Below are positions 1 to 7,622 of a DNA stretch of 53,389 bases, in pieces (position 1 is the first letter of the stretch; every line of letters begins with the position of its first letter). The DNA comes from Actinokineospora inagensis DSM 44258 (GTDB taxonomy: Bacteria > Actinomycetota > Actinomycetes > Mycobacteriales > Pseudonocardiaceae): positions 1 to 53,389 of the forward strand of contig NZ_AXWW01000055.1 in NCBI RefSeq assembly GCF_000482865.1, read 5' to 3'. A program made the position numbers and the translations under genes. A model generated the notes under the pieces. That model saw nothing but the letters and a program-made list of their open reading frames with translations, did not search any database and was not told the origin of the DNA.

Positions 1-245
1 TAGCCCCGCAGACGACCGGCTTGTTCCAGCTTCCGCGGTTTCGGCCGGGCCCGCATCACCCTCGCGCGTTTGCGCGCCACCCACGCCCGATAAGCGATAC
101 GACCACCATTACGGGCCACCTCGCGAGCGACCACCGAATGATGCCTACCCAACACCCTCCCGATAAACCGAAAAGACCGCCCGGCTCGCAACTCCCGCGA
201 GATCGTCTCCCGCTCGTCAAACCCCAACACCACACGACACGCCAC
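1..245 (-). CDS. IS30-family transposase, N-terminal part (cut by window edge)
   Basis: This minus-strand reading frame is open from a GTG at 245 to the left edge of the window. It encodes a homeodomain-like helix-turn-helix of the IS30 transposase type: a stretch reading FDERETISRELRAG, then a recognition helix with HHSVVAREVARNGG, then a YRAW and basic Arg/Lys-rich segment. In IS30 enzymes this region binds the inverted repeats, and the DDE catalytic core follows it, here outside the window. An in-frame stop at 261-263 limits the N-terminus, and typical relatives have a somewhat longer N-terminus, so the start may be damaged. About 180 bases without a gene separate it from the IS3 element. 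Family assignment rests on the HTH pattern only. Confidence 0.7.
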   Translation of the reverse strand, partial: MACRVVLGFDERETISRELRAGRSFRFIGRVLGRHHSVVAREVARNGGRIAYRAWVARKRARVMRARPKPRKLEQAGRLRG

Positions 246-489
246 AGAAACGATCTCCGATCACTCGACCACGAAGATCATCCCACACCCGGCGCATCGA
301 CCCCTTGAGGTCAAGCACCCTTCGCCCGTCTTTGGTCACCACCCGGACTTACGCATTACTCGTCTAGCCGCCGATACCCCTGGCGGCCCCTCATTGATCG
401 AGCCGCCCTCGACGCAGCGCAACACAGTGAGGTGCTTCGAAGTTTCCGGACAGGGGACCAAGTAGAATTGGGTTCTCTGGAAGGGGAAG

Positions 490-783
490 ATGGTGGCGCG
501 ATCAAGGAGGAGTTTCTCTCGGGAGTATCGGGAGGAGGCGGCGAAGTTGGTGATCGAGACCGGGCGTCCGATCGCGCAGGTGGCGAAAGAATTGGGTGTC
601 GGCGAGGTCAGTCTGGGGAAGTGGGTCAAGGACTATCGCGCGGCTCATGACGGCGAGGAATCGCCGTTGGATGTGTCGGAGCGGGCGAGGTTGCGGGAGT
701 TGGAGCGGGAAGCGCGTGATCTGCGGTTGGAGAACGAGTTCCTGAAAAAAGCTGCCGCGTACTTTGCCAAGGATCATCGGTGA
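490..783 (+). CDS. IS3-family transposase OrfA (HTH subunit)
   Basis: This 97-residue protein has an N-terminal helix-turn-helix of the HTH_Tnp_1 type (FSREYREEAAKLVIETG followed by IAQVAKELGVGEVSLGKWVKDY). It ends in a leucine-zipper-like helix (RLRELEREARDLRLENEFLKK) that in IS3 elements mediates multimerisation. It binds the element ends and supplies the DNA-binding half of the OrfAB transposase. The stop at 781-783 overlaps the GTG of orfB. A run of six A residues at 745-750 lies in the zipper end; slippage there by -1 would enter the orfB frame without meeting a stop, so a fused OrfAB could be made as well as a separate OrfB. Confidence 0.88.
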   Translation: MVARSRRSFSREYREEAAKLVIETGRPIAQVAKELGVGEVSLGKWVKDYRAAHDGEESPLDVSERARLRELEREARDLRLENEFLKKAAAYFAKDHR

Positions 784-1706
784 GCGACCGGTTCGAGTTC
801 ATCGACGCACAGCACGCTGGTACCGGTATGGGCGCGGACGTCTCGGGATCGTTGCCGGTGACACGGATGTGCCGGATTCTCGATGTCTCCCGGTCGGGGT
901 TCTACGAGTGGAGAGCTCGTCCGGTGTCGGCCACCGCAGCGCGCCGTGGGGAACTCTCGCGTTTGGTTGTCGGTTTTTTCGAGGCGTCCGATGGCACCTA
1001 TGGCTATCGGCGGATCCATGCCGATCTCGTCGCCGAAGGCGTGGAGTGTGGGCCGGAGTTGGTGCGTCAGATCATGCGGGAGCTGGGGCTTCGTCCGTGT
1101 CAGCCTCGGCCGTGGCGGTTCACCCTCACCGCGGGCGACGACCAGGCCCACGACATCCCCGACCTGGTCGGACGAGATTTCACCGCCGTCGAACCCGGCC
1201 GGAAAGCGGTGGGTGACATCACCTATATTCCGACCGATGAGGGGTGGCTTTATCTCGCGACGGTCATCGACTGTCACACCAGGGCAGTCACCGGTTGGGC
1301 GATGGGCGACAACTACAAGACACCGTTGATCGAGACGGCCATCCATCGCGCCGCCCGGAACGGCCATCTCGCCGACAACGCCATATTCCACTCCGATCGC
1401 GGCAGCAACTACACCTCTGCCACGTTCGCCGCCACTCTGAGTTCCCTACGAATCCGACACTCCGTCGGGCGTACCGGTGTCTGTTACGACAACGCCCTCG
1501 CGGAATCGTTCTTCGCCACTCTCAAAAACGAGCTCGTTCACCGCACCCGATACCCGACCCGCGAACACGCCCGACGAGACATTGCCCGCTATATCGAACT
1601 CCGCTACAATTCACGGCGGCGACACTCCGCACTCGGATACCGCACGCCACGGGAAGTGCGCCACGCATACCACGCTCGAAAGTCAGCGGTCTCGACCGTT
1701 GTTTAG
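780..1706 (+). CDS. IS3-family transposase OrfB (DDE integrase core)
   Basis: This 308-residue catalytic subunit carries an intact rve-type DDE core. The first Asp lies in GDITYIPTDEGWLYLATVID, the second in FHSDRGSNYTS, and the Glu in DNALAESFFATLKNE, followed by the usual Arg-rich C-terminus (YNSRRRHSALGYRTP). The N-terminal part has the HTH_21-like segment (MCRILDVSRSGFYEWRARP, GTYGYRRIHADL). Length and residues are those of an active enzyme. The GTG start at 780 overlaps the orfA stop, consistent with translational coupling or -1 frameshifting. The gene stops 29 bases inside the right inverted repeat. Confidence 0.9.
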   Translation: MSDRFEFIDAQHAGTGMGADVSGSLPVTRMCRILDVSRSGFYEWRARPVSATAARRGELSRLVVGFFEASDGTYGYRRIHADLVAEGVECGPELVRQIMRELGLRPCQPRPWRFTLTAGDDQAHDIPDLVGRDFTAVEPGRKAVGDITYIPTDEGWLYLATVIDCHTRAVTGWAMGDNYKTPLIETAIHRAARNGHLADNAIFHSDRGSNYTSATFAATLSSLRIRHSVGRTGVCYDNALAESFFATLKNELVHRTRYPTREHARRDIARYIELRYNSRRRHSALGYRTPREVRHAYHARKSAVSTVV

Positions 1707-1735
1707 CCGCTTTCCGGAAACTTCGAGGCACCCCA

Positions 1736-2667
1736 GCCTTTTTCACCCTGTTGTGATCTCGTAATTCTGGAGGACGTGGATAGCTTTGGCGATTCGCCCG
1801 ACCCGGCGTGGGCAGCAGCGGAGTTTGCGCAGGATGCGCCAGGTTTTGAGTTGGGCGTGGGCGCGTTCGCCCGGTCCGCGCAGGCGTGCGTGGGCGCGGT
1901 TGGCGTCCTTCTGGGACTCGGGCTTGTTCCGGCCCTTGTAGGGGGTGATCACGTGCCGGCCGGTGGGGTCGTAGCCGTGGTAGCCCTTGTCGGGCGATGA
2001 GTCCGGCTTGGCGCAGGGCGGCGAGGATGGTCCAGACGCGGGCCGTGGCGGTGTCGTGGGTGCTGCCGGGTAAATCGCCCGACACCCACAGGATGTCACC
2101 GTCGGGTGAGGCGACGACATGCAGATTCATCCCGTGGATCTTATGTTTGCCGGAGTAGAGGGGCCGGTCTGCGGCGATCCGGTCGATCGGGATCGGCGTG
2201 CCGTCGACAGTCACGTAGGCGTGGCCTCGGCGCTTGGCCGCCCGTAACGCCGCGCGCAGCTTCGGCGCCCGCCGGGCGAGCAGCTCGACGGTCTCGTTGA
2301 CGTAGCGCCAACAGGTCGTGGTCGACACGCCGAACCCAGCGCCGACCTCGGCGAACGACTCACCTTTGCGCAGGTGGACCAGCACCAGCAAAGCCTGGCG
2401 GCCAGGATCGAGCTTGCGCCACACCGACCCCAACTCCTTCCGGTGGGCACGGATCACACCGGACACGAAGGTCAGGGTCCTATGTGACAACGGCAACGTG
2501 GCACGGTAGAACAACATATGAAGCCCTTGGGATGGACGTGGGTCTTGGTCGATTGAGGTCCTACCGAGGGCTTCGCCTCGTTCCCGGCACCGACACGCTG
2601 ACGATCAACACCCGCACCACCCCAAACCCTCACCCGCCAACACATCCAGACCAGGATGAAAAGGCTC
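1736..2667 (-). mobile_element. IS5-like insertion sequence
   Basis: Related sequences lie at both ends. Read inward, the left end has GCCTTTTTCACCCTG from 1736 and the right end has GAGCCTTTTCATCCTG from 2667. They enclose a single transposase gene on the minus strand whose stop codon lies within the left repeat. The element touches the IS3 right end at 1735/1736, so its outermost left bases may have been lost. No target duplication can be read. The stretch between the transposase start (2517) and the right end shows no gene. Confidence 0.6.
1743..2517 (-). pseudogene. IS5-like (DDE_Tnp_4) transposase, frameshifted
   Basis: The N-terminal two thirds read in one frame from ATG 2517: an HTH region (SFAEVGAGFGVSTTTCWRYV), then VTVDGTPIPIDRI with the first catalytic Asp, and GSTHDTATAR. 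After AGLIA the expected DKGYHGYDPTG, KGRNKPESQKDANRAHA and the final RIAKAIHVLQNYEITTG continue in another frame to the stop at 1743-1745. Removing one G from the GGG run at 1992-1994 (a C on the coding strand) restores a continuous enzyme. It could be inactivation by a one-base insertion. Some IS5 relatives use programmed frameshifting, so a functional shift is not excluded. Confidence 0.75.
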
Positions 2668-2779
2668 ATTGATCCAGGCCTTCACCCCGGTACCGACTGG
2701 CTCGCTCAACGGAGTCGTGAACTGTCGCATTGTCGTCCACCCACCCAGTGTCGCCCTGGGACCCGTCTGAAGAGGGTTG

Positions 2780-3079
2780 TCACAAGCGGCGACGCAACCA
2801 GCGGCGAAACAGGCTGCCCGTCAAGCCCAGTAGAAGAAAGAAGATCACCGCCCGCCACAGGTCGCCCGTATCGCCCTCCTGGGCAGAATACGCACCCTCG
2901 CCGTAGAGGAAAAAGGCCACATCCGCGGCGAGAACAACCAAGGTCGCCCAGCCCGCCCAAGAGCGATTTCCACCGTAGTTGTGGCGGACAGAGAGCTTGC
3001 CAGGGCCCTGGTTGGCGTACACGGTGCCGCCGGTCTGCGCCTTGTTGTGCTGGTGCGACTGGTTGGGTGGGTGGTGCAT
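2780..3079 (-). CDS. small two-helix membrane protein paired with the TIR gene
   Basis: This 99-residue protein is not recognised as a named family. The N-terminus (about 45 residues) is polar, rich in His, Gln and Asn, and contains GGTVYANQGPGK. Two hydrophobic helices follow (roughly WAGWATLVVLAADVAFFLYG and AVIFFLLLGLTGSLF) and a strongly basic C-terminus (RRWLRRRL). It starts 15 bases after the TIR gene stop and is probably the last gene of the operon. The VYANQGPG segment matches IFANQGHG in the tail of the TIR protein, suggesting that the two proteins, or a common partner, interact through it. A pore-forming effector or membrane anchor for TIR signalling is possible but is inference. 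Confidence 0.6.
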   Translation of the reverse strand: MHHPPNQSHQHNKAQTGGTVYANQGPGKLSVRHNYGGNRSWAGWATLVVLAADVAFFLYGEGAYSAQEGDTGDLWRAVIFFLLLGLTGSLFRRWLRRRL

Positions 3080-3094
3080 GGTTCTCGGCCTCCG

Positions 3095-3709
3095 CTAGCG
3101 ACGCCGGGACGGTGTGGGTCCCGCCTCTGTGATCTGGATGGTCTGGTCTCCATGGCCCTGGTTGGCGAAGATCCTGCCATCGCCGTTCACCACGTTGCTC
3201 TGCGAGATGGACGACGCGATCCCGGTCTGGGCCGCCCGCGCGCCTCGGGGTGGCGTCGTCGGGTCGATGTGTCCAATCAAGCCCTCGAGGTCGGAGGTAA
3301 ACGTCTGGCGCCGGATCGGCCAGTAGGAGGTCCAGTGCAGCTGGCCAATGTCGGAGGGCAGCTCCTCGGGTTCCGGGAACTTGGCGTCGTCGAGGAGGAC
3401 TGGGACGACGGGTATCCCACGCTCGAACGCCATGCGCAATTCAGCCCGGACCCAATCATGCGGGTCCGCGAGGCGGCGCCGCCCAGCAGAGTCCCTGACG
3501 TTCAGCCATTCCGGACCGAGCACGGCCAGCACGGTATCCGCCCGTTCCAGCGCGCGCCGGATCCGCGGTGGGTAGACCGAGCCGGGAGGCAGCGAGTCGC
3601 CGTCGCGGAAGACGTTCTCCCCACCGAAGTGCTGAGCCAGTCGGGTTGTGATCGCTATAGTCGCATGGATGCTGTCGTCGACCCGGTAGTTGACGAAGAC
3701 CTTGCACAT
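3095..3709 (-). CDS. TIR-domain protein, probable NAD+-cleaving effector
   Basis: This is a 204-residue protein from ATG 3709; an in-frame ATG 18 bases upstream is an alternative start. The TIR domain covers about residues 1-145: beta-A CKVFVNYRVDDS, the BB-loop region ENVFRDGDSLPPG, TVLAVLGPEWL, and DWVRAEL. Glu90 in DWVRAEL aligns with the catalytic glutamate of NAD-hydrolysing TIRs (SARM1 has DWVHKEI), so NADase activity is plausible. The C-terminal about 50 residues are low-complexity with NVVNGDGRIFANQGHG, shared in part with the downstream membrane protein. It lies 96 bases downstream of the DA1-like gene and 15 bases before the membrane-protein gene. Such TIRs commonly kill or arrest the cell by NAD+ depletion on phage infection; that role here is inferred from context. 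Confidence 0.82.
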   Translation of the reverse strand: MCKVFVNYRVDDSIHATIAITTRLAQHFGGENVFRDGDSLPPGSVYPPRIRRALERADTVLAVLGPEWLNVRDSAGRRRLADPHDWVRAELRMAFERGIPVVPVLLDDAKFPEPEELPSDIGQLHWTSYWPIRRQTFTSDLEGLIGHIDPTTPPRGARAAQTGIASSISQSNVVNGDGRIFANQGHGDQTIQITEAGPTPSRRR

Positions 3710-3805
3710 GCCGCATCCACCTCTCAATCATTGGTTCGTCCGCTGCAATCAGATCAGAAACGTCCCTGCCGGGGGCAGGACAAGAAGGCGACAAGTTTGT
3801 CCGGC

Positions 3806-4495
3806 TCACGGCAGCCTGCCGGTGACGCAGAGGGCGTGCAGGACCTTACGGATCCCATTGCGGACTACCGCCTCGCGCACGACCCGGTATCCCGCGCCGT
3901 AAGTCTTGTCCGGATTGGTCGCCATGGCCTCGCGCAGCCGCGGGGGCAGGGCACCCGGCTGCTTCTTCAGCCACGCCGAGGCGAACACCTCGCACAGGCC
4001 CTCCACCAGGACCGGGTGTGTGACCGCAGCGCCGCGCTCGATCAGCCAGGCGTGGCCGATCTCGTGCGCGACCGTCTGACCGAAGTGGACGGCGGTCAGC
4101 CCGCTGAGCACCTCGATGCCGATGACCTCGCCGGTTTCCTTGAAGCTGTGCGTCAAACCGGTCGGGGACGCACCATCGATGGTCGGCATGGTGTCGACCA
4201 GCGTAACCCGCACGCGGCGGTCGAGGCTGACACCCAACGCAGCCATGTCGGCCCGCACCCCCGGGATGTGCCGCCTGGCCTGCTCCTGAGTGTCGACGGC
4301 GCCGACCGAGCAGGTCGGGCAGCGCGGCCGCCTGCGGAACGGTTCGTACCAACCGGGTCCCGGCGGGCGTGGGCGGCCGCACAAGGAGCACCGGCTCGCC
4401 GCCCCGTGCGCGACGCAGGTGCGCTCGTCCTGCATCGAGACCTCGTAGGGACCGAGGGGCAGCCTGCCGCACCACGCGCACTCAGGTCTGGCCAT
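3806..4495 (-). CDS. DA1-like zinc metallopeptidase with N-terminal zinc ribbons
   Basis: This 229-residue protein has paired cysteines CAWC (7-10), a Cys/His pair (C27, H30), CSLC (36-39) and CPTC (59-62), forming LIM- or ribbon-like zinc sites. The C-terminal catalytic part resembles the DA1-like family (PF12315): HEIGH at 144-148, with downstream VLVEGLCEVFASAWL supplying the third zinc-ligand glutamate. Plant DA1 is a ubiquitin-activated protease, and bacterial relatives occur in conflict-system operons. The start overlaps the end of the upstream kinase gene by 14 bases, which argues for coupled translation. A likely role is proteolytic effector or processing enzyme of the phospho-signalling operon; the substrate cannot be told from sequence. 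Confidence 0.72.
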   Translation of the reverse strand: MARPECAWCGRLPLGPYEVSMQDERTCVAHGAASRCSLCGRPRPPGPGWYEPFRRRPRCPTCSVGAVDTQEQARRHIPGVRADMAALGVSLDRRVRVTLVDTMPTIDGASPTGLTHSFKETGEVIGIEVLSGLTAVHFGQTVAHEIGHAWLIERGAAVTHPVLVEGLCEVFASAWLKKQPGALPPRLREAMATNPDKTYGAGYRVVREAVVRNGIRKVLHALCVTGRLP

Positions 4496-5456
4496 CGGAC
4501 CCAGCCTGCACCCACTGCCTGGTCGTTGGGTCGCGCACCCATCCGGACGTAGTCACCACTGGGGCCGAGATCCTCGCCGCCCGCGTGGTGGGGGCGCCAG
4601 CGCCGAGCAGTTCTGTGAAGTACAGACCCCAGTCACGGGCGGTGGGGCGGCGACGCGGCGACGCGCCTATGGCGTCCGCCAGCAGCCGGTAGCCGCGCCC
4701 GTCTAGCACGCCACGGACGTGGTCCGGGTCGCGGTAGAGCGACGCGCCGTTGCCAGGGCACAGGGTGCGCAGCACAAGCAGACCGAACTTGTAGAGGTCG
4801 GTCGACTGGCTCAGGGTCCGCTCCGGCGGATCCCAGTCCGGGGCGTTGAGCTGGGCGAGGACCGCCGCGTCCCCCCTAATCCGGATAGCGTCGCAGTCCA
4901 CCAGCCGCACCGACGGGCCCGCGTTGAGCCGAAACACGGCGTTCTTGGCGTTGATGTCGCCGATGACGAAGTTATTGGTGTGCAACAGATGCATGACGCC
5001 AGCGAAGTCGCGGCACAGAGCCAGGCGCGCCTTCCGACCTGGCACCGGCATGCCCAGCCTGCGGGCGCGCTCCGGGTCGACAAACAGGTGCTGGAACTCG
5101 CACAGCGAGCGGTCCGCTGCGCCGCTGGGCAGGTACCGGGTGTGGAAGTAGTCGTCCGGGATGAGCGGCATCAGCACCCCGCACACCGCGCCGCCGTCCT
5201 GCACCGTCCGCACCGGCCACGCGGTGCGGACGTCGAGGCGGTCGCGGGTGGGCAGGTCCATCCGCAACCGCCGCAGGACCAGGGCGTGCAACCCGGCAGG
5301 CGGCTCCTGGCCCGGTCGGTAGTGCTTGAACACCAGCGGCCCGGCCACGTCCGGCAGTCGCACCGAGGGGACCGCGTAGACCTTGGCCTGCCCGCCCGAG
5401 CCGAGCAACGGCCCCAGGGTGCCCAGCGCGACCCTCGGCACCGCCATCTCGGTCAC
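4482..5456 (-). CDS. Ser/Thr-kinase-like protein of TerY-P type (kinase 2)
   Basis: This is a 324-residue protein kinase-fold protein. The glycine loop is LLGSGGQAKVYAVP (about 17-30), the ATP lysine is in LVFKHYRPG, the catalytic loop is GDINAKN (Asp167, Asn172), and the metal-binding segment is VDCDAI in place of DFG (Asp187/189). LNAPDWDPPE follows where APE would be expected. All catalytic residues are present in divergent form, as in the unusual kinases found with vWA and PP2C genes. The GTG start at 5456 overlaps the PP2C stop by four bases. It is a clear paralogue of the kinase at 9227-10657 but lacks its long C-terminal tail. Probable role: phosphorylating vWA or effector partners in the same operon. 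Confidence 0.75.
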   Translation of the reverse strand: MTEMAVPRVALGTLGPLLGSGGQAKVYAVPSVRLPDVAGPLVFKHYRPGQEPPAGLHALVLRRLRMDLPTRDRLDVRTAWPVRTVQDGGAVCGVLMPLIPDDYFHTRYLPSGAADRSLCEFQHLFVDPERARRLGMPVPGRKARLALCRDFAGVMHLLHTNNFVIGDINAKNAVFRLNAGPSVRLVDCDAIRIRGDAAVLAQLNAPDWDPPERTLSQSTDLYKFGLLVLRTLCPGNGASLYRDPDHVRGVLDGRGYRLLADAIGASPRRRPTARDWGLYFTELLGAGAPTTRAARISAPVVTTSGWVRDPTTRQWVQAGSDGQT

Positions 5457-6871
5457 GACCGGGCCGTCGGCCAGACCGCGACGACGGTGCGGTCGTCGTC
5501 GAACGTCCGCCTGTGGAAACCGACCTGGCCGACAAACGCGACATCGTGTGGCGGTTCGCGCCAGGCCTCGGCGAGAAACTGCCCTACCGCGCCGGTGCCC
5601 GCGTGCAGCGGATCCCCGACGCCGTCGGTCATCAGCACTAACGCCTGTCCCGGGCGCACGCGGGCGCGCAGCGGGACGCGGGGGCGCTGCGCGAGCTTCG
5701 GCAGCGCCTCCACGGCCGAGGTGGCGATGTCCGCGTCCGCGTTCTTCACTGCGGACATCGGGTGCCATCCGTCCTCGGCAAGTACCCACGCCGAACTGTC
5801 GCCGACCATGACCACATACACGTCGAGTACCTCGTCGGCCAAGTCAACCACTGCGTAGGTGGCGGTGGTCCCCATCCAGCCGACCACTTCCTCGGCAGGC
5901 ATCCCCTCGCCACTGGGCAACCGCTTGCGCGCGAAGGCGACGATGTGGCCTGCTACCTCCCGGAGCGTGTGGTCCCAGTCGAGGTCGACGGGCGCGCGGT
6001 GGGTCAGTTCGTTCACCAGCAGCGTCACCCCGGTACGGGCCGCCACCTCGGCGGCCTGGTGCGACCGGGAACCAGCCGAGATGCCATCGGCCACGCACAG
6101 CACGAGGTAGCGGCCGTCGGGGGTGACCTGGTAGCCGTACTCGTCCTGCCTCGTCCTGCCGAAGCTACGGTGCGACAGACCGCGCACGCTGGCCGCCCGC
6201 AGGACCGCCAACGGCGCGGTGTCCGGGCCGACGAGCGTGAATCCGTCGAACACCGAGTCGCGCCGGTGCCAGTTCTCCCGGTCGGGCAGCGGAACCACCC
6301 CGCTCGCCGCCCGGCCGGGGTCACCGACGGAATACGCGGTGAAGGCACCCATGGCCTCCGATGGCGTGACCGAAACCGCAGGGGGCAGCATGGGCCCACC
6401 AGTCTCCGTCGGTGCGGCGCGCTCGGTGAACTCGATGGGTGCGGCGGGCTCCGTGGGAGCATTGCCCTCGATCGGTGCAGCGCGCTCGGTGGTCTTCGGG
6501 GGGTCGGCCAGCGGCGAGTCGTTGACCATCGTGCCACGGCTTACCACGGGCTCGTGGTCGTCGTACACCGGGGCGACCGCCGCGTGCCTCGGCGCACTCG
6601 CGTCGACGTACGCAAGCCGGTCGAGCGGGCGCGTCCGATCGTCGGGCCCGACGTGCCTCGGTTGCCCGGTCTCCGGTGCCCGCCGGTCCGTCCCGGGCGC
6701 GCCGGGCCCATGCAGCTCCAGGCCCGGCAGGCCCTGCGCGGCGCGGGTGTCCGGCTGCGCCAGCCGCCAGGTGGCCTGCAGGCCGGGCCCAAAGTCGTGC
6801 GGCCAGGTCTGCGGGTTACGGTGCGGATCGCGCTGGTCGGGGTGCGGGGAGGTTCCGCCCGGCTCGCTCAT
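5453..6871 (-). CDS. PP2C-family protein phosphatase with long N-terminal extension
   Basis: This is a 472-residue protein. The first about 200 residues are Pro/Ala/Glu-rich and low-complexity. The PP2C domain follows, with metal-binding aspartates in TRQDEYGYQV, VLCVADGISAGS, VLMTDGVGDPL and FDDDRTVVAVW, and the VMVGDSSAWVL strand. It is expected to be a Mn/Mg-dependent Ser/Thr phosphatase reversing the action of the two kinase-like proteins encoded around it. The ATG at 6871 shares one base with the vWA stop (TGATG), and its own stop overlaps the kinase-2 GTG. Start choice therefore fits a run of coupled genes. The N-terminal region may be a flexible phosphorylatable linker. Confidence 0.85.
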   Translation of the reverse strand: MSEPGGTSPHPDQRDPHRNPQTWPHDFGPGLQATWRLAQPDTRAAQGLPGLELHGPGAPGTDRRAPETGQPRHVGPDDRTRPLDRLAYVDASAPRHAAVAPVYDDHEPVVSRGTMVNDSPLADPPKTTERAAPIEGNAPTEPAAPIEFTERAAPTETGGPMLPPAVSVTPSEAMGAFTAYSVGDPGRAASGVVPLPDRENWHRRDSVFDGFTLVGPDTAPLAVLRAASVRGLSHRSFGRTRQDEYGYQVTPDGRYLVLCVADGISAGSRSHQAAEVAARTGVTLLVNELTHRAPVDLDWDHTLREVAGHIVAFARKRLPSGEGMPAEEVVGWMGTTATYAVVDLADEVLDVYVVMVGDSSAWVLAEDGWHPMSAVKNADADIATSAVEALPKLAQRPRVPLRARVRPGQALVLMTDGVGDPLHAGTGAVGQFLAEAWREPPHDVAFVGQVGFHRRTFDDDRTVVAVWPTARS

Positions 6872-7611
6872 CACACGAAGTCGTCGTCGGCGGTGTACGA
6901 GGACAGGCCGGGCGGCAGGTCGTCGCCCGAGGGCAAGATGATGCCGGAGTCGCCCCTGGTCATGCTCTCGCCGGAGGCCAGCACGCTGCTGATCAGCACC
7001 TCGGCCATGCCCGCGATCGCGGCCGCGGCGTCGCTGTCCTTGCTCTGCAGGAACATCCGCATGGGCTTGCCGCCCCCGGTCGGGTGAATCAGCTGCTGCA
7101 GCGTCCTCGGGTCGGCGTCGTCGACCCCGAACGGCACAAAGTTCGGGTACATGGAGAACCCGGTCCTGCTCACCTTGTCGAAGGTGGTGAGGTCGGCGAA
7201 CGCGGACTGCCACGCGCTGTCCTGGTCGGTGGGCACGCCGTCACTGATGAAGAACACAGCGGGCCGGTGCACCAGGAAGCCGTCGGCCTTGAGCTGCTTG
7301 ACATTCGACTCGATCTCGGTGCGCAGCAACCGAAAAGCCGAGACGAACGAGGTCCCTCCGCGCAGCGTGAGCGACGGCAACTGCACGCCGTCGTCGAGGA
7401 TGTCGCAGAGCGGCAGCCGCACCCGGGCGTCGTCGGAGAAGTCGATGACGCTGAAGCGCACCTTGTCGGCGAGGATCGGCGCCTTCGCCACCGCGTCCAG
7501 CACGGCGGGCATGATCTGATTCGCGGTGTCGAGCTTGACCCCGGACATGGAGTACGACACGTCGATCACCACGTAGAACGGCAGCAGCTTGCCCTGCTCG
7601 CTGGTGTCCAT
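6871..7611 (-). CDS. vWA-domain protein, TerY-like
   Basis: This 246-residue protein is nearly all von Willebrand A domain. The metal-ion-dependent adhesion site is DVSYS (Asp17, Ser19, Ser21), with the conserved Thr in RGGTSF and Asp in FISDGVPTD. No signal peptide or membrane helix is seen, so it is cytoplasmic. TerY-type vWA proteins act with PP2C and kinase partners in tellurite-resistance-related stress systems, and this gene sits between DUF4407 and PP2C genes. The C-terminus ends SSYTADDDFV. The same DDFV ending occurs on the small frameshifted protein that heads the operon, suggesting a shared recognition tail. Confidence 0.85.
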   Translation of the reverse strand: MDTSEQGKLLPFYVVIDVSYSMSGVKLDTANQIMPAVLDAVAKAPILADKVRFSVIDFSDDARVRLPLCDILDDGVQLPSLTLRGGTSFVSAFRLLRTEIESNVKQLKADGFLVHRPAVFFISDGVPTDQDSAWQSAFADLTTFDKVSRTGFSMYPNFVPFGVDDADPRTLQQLIHPTGGGKPMRMFLQSKDSDAAAAIAGMAEVLISSVLASGESMTRGDSGIILPSGDDLPPGLSSYTADDDFV

Positions 7612-7622
7612 GGCACTGCCTT

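Larger units (their letters stand above)
428..1735 (+). mobile_element. IS3-family insertion sequence with inverted repeats
   Basis: The element is bounded by imperfect terminal inverted repeats. The left end begins TGAGGTGCTTCGAAGTTTCC at 428. The right end, read inward from 1735, begins TGGGGTGCCTCGAAGTTTCC. Ends are TG...CA as in IS3. It contains overlapping orfA and orfB in the -1 relationship typical of the family, and both are open. No matching target duplication is visible: the left flank ends ACAG and the right flank starts GCCT. The right end abuts the inverted repeat of the neighbouring IS5-like element directly, so one element inserted at the border of the other. Confidence 0.85.

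Noticed and set aside
21..308. 95-codon plus-strand frame at the left edge
   Set aside because: The opposite strand encodes an IS30-type helix-turn-helix over the same bases.
2981..4552. Long plus-strand open frame (523 codons) opposite the TIR and DA1-like genes
   Set aside because: It is antisense to two recognisable genes, has no domain, and arises from high GC content.
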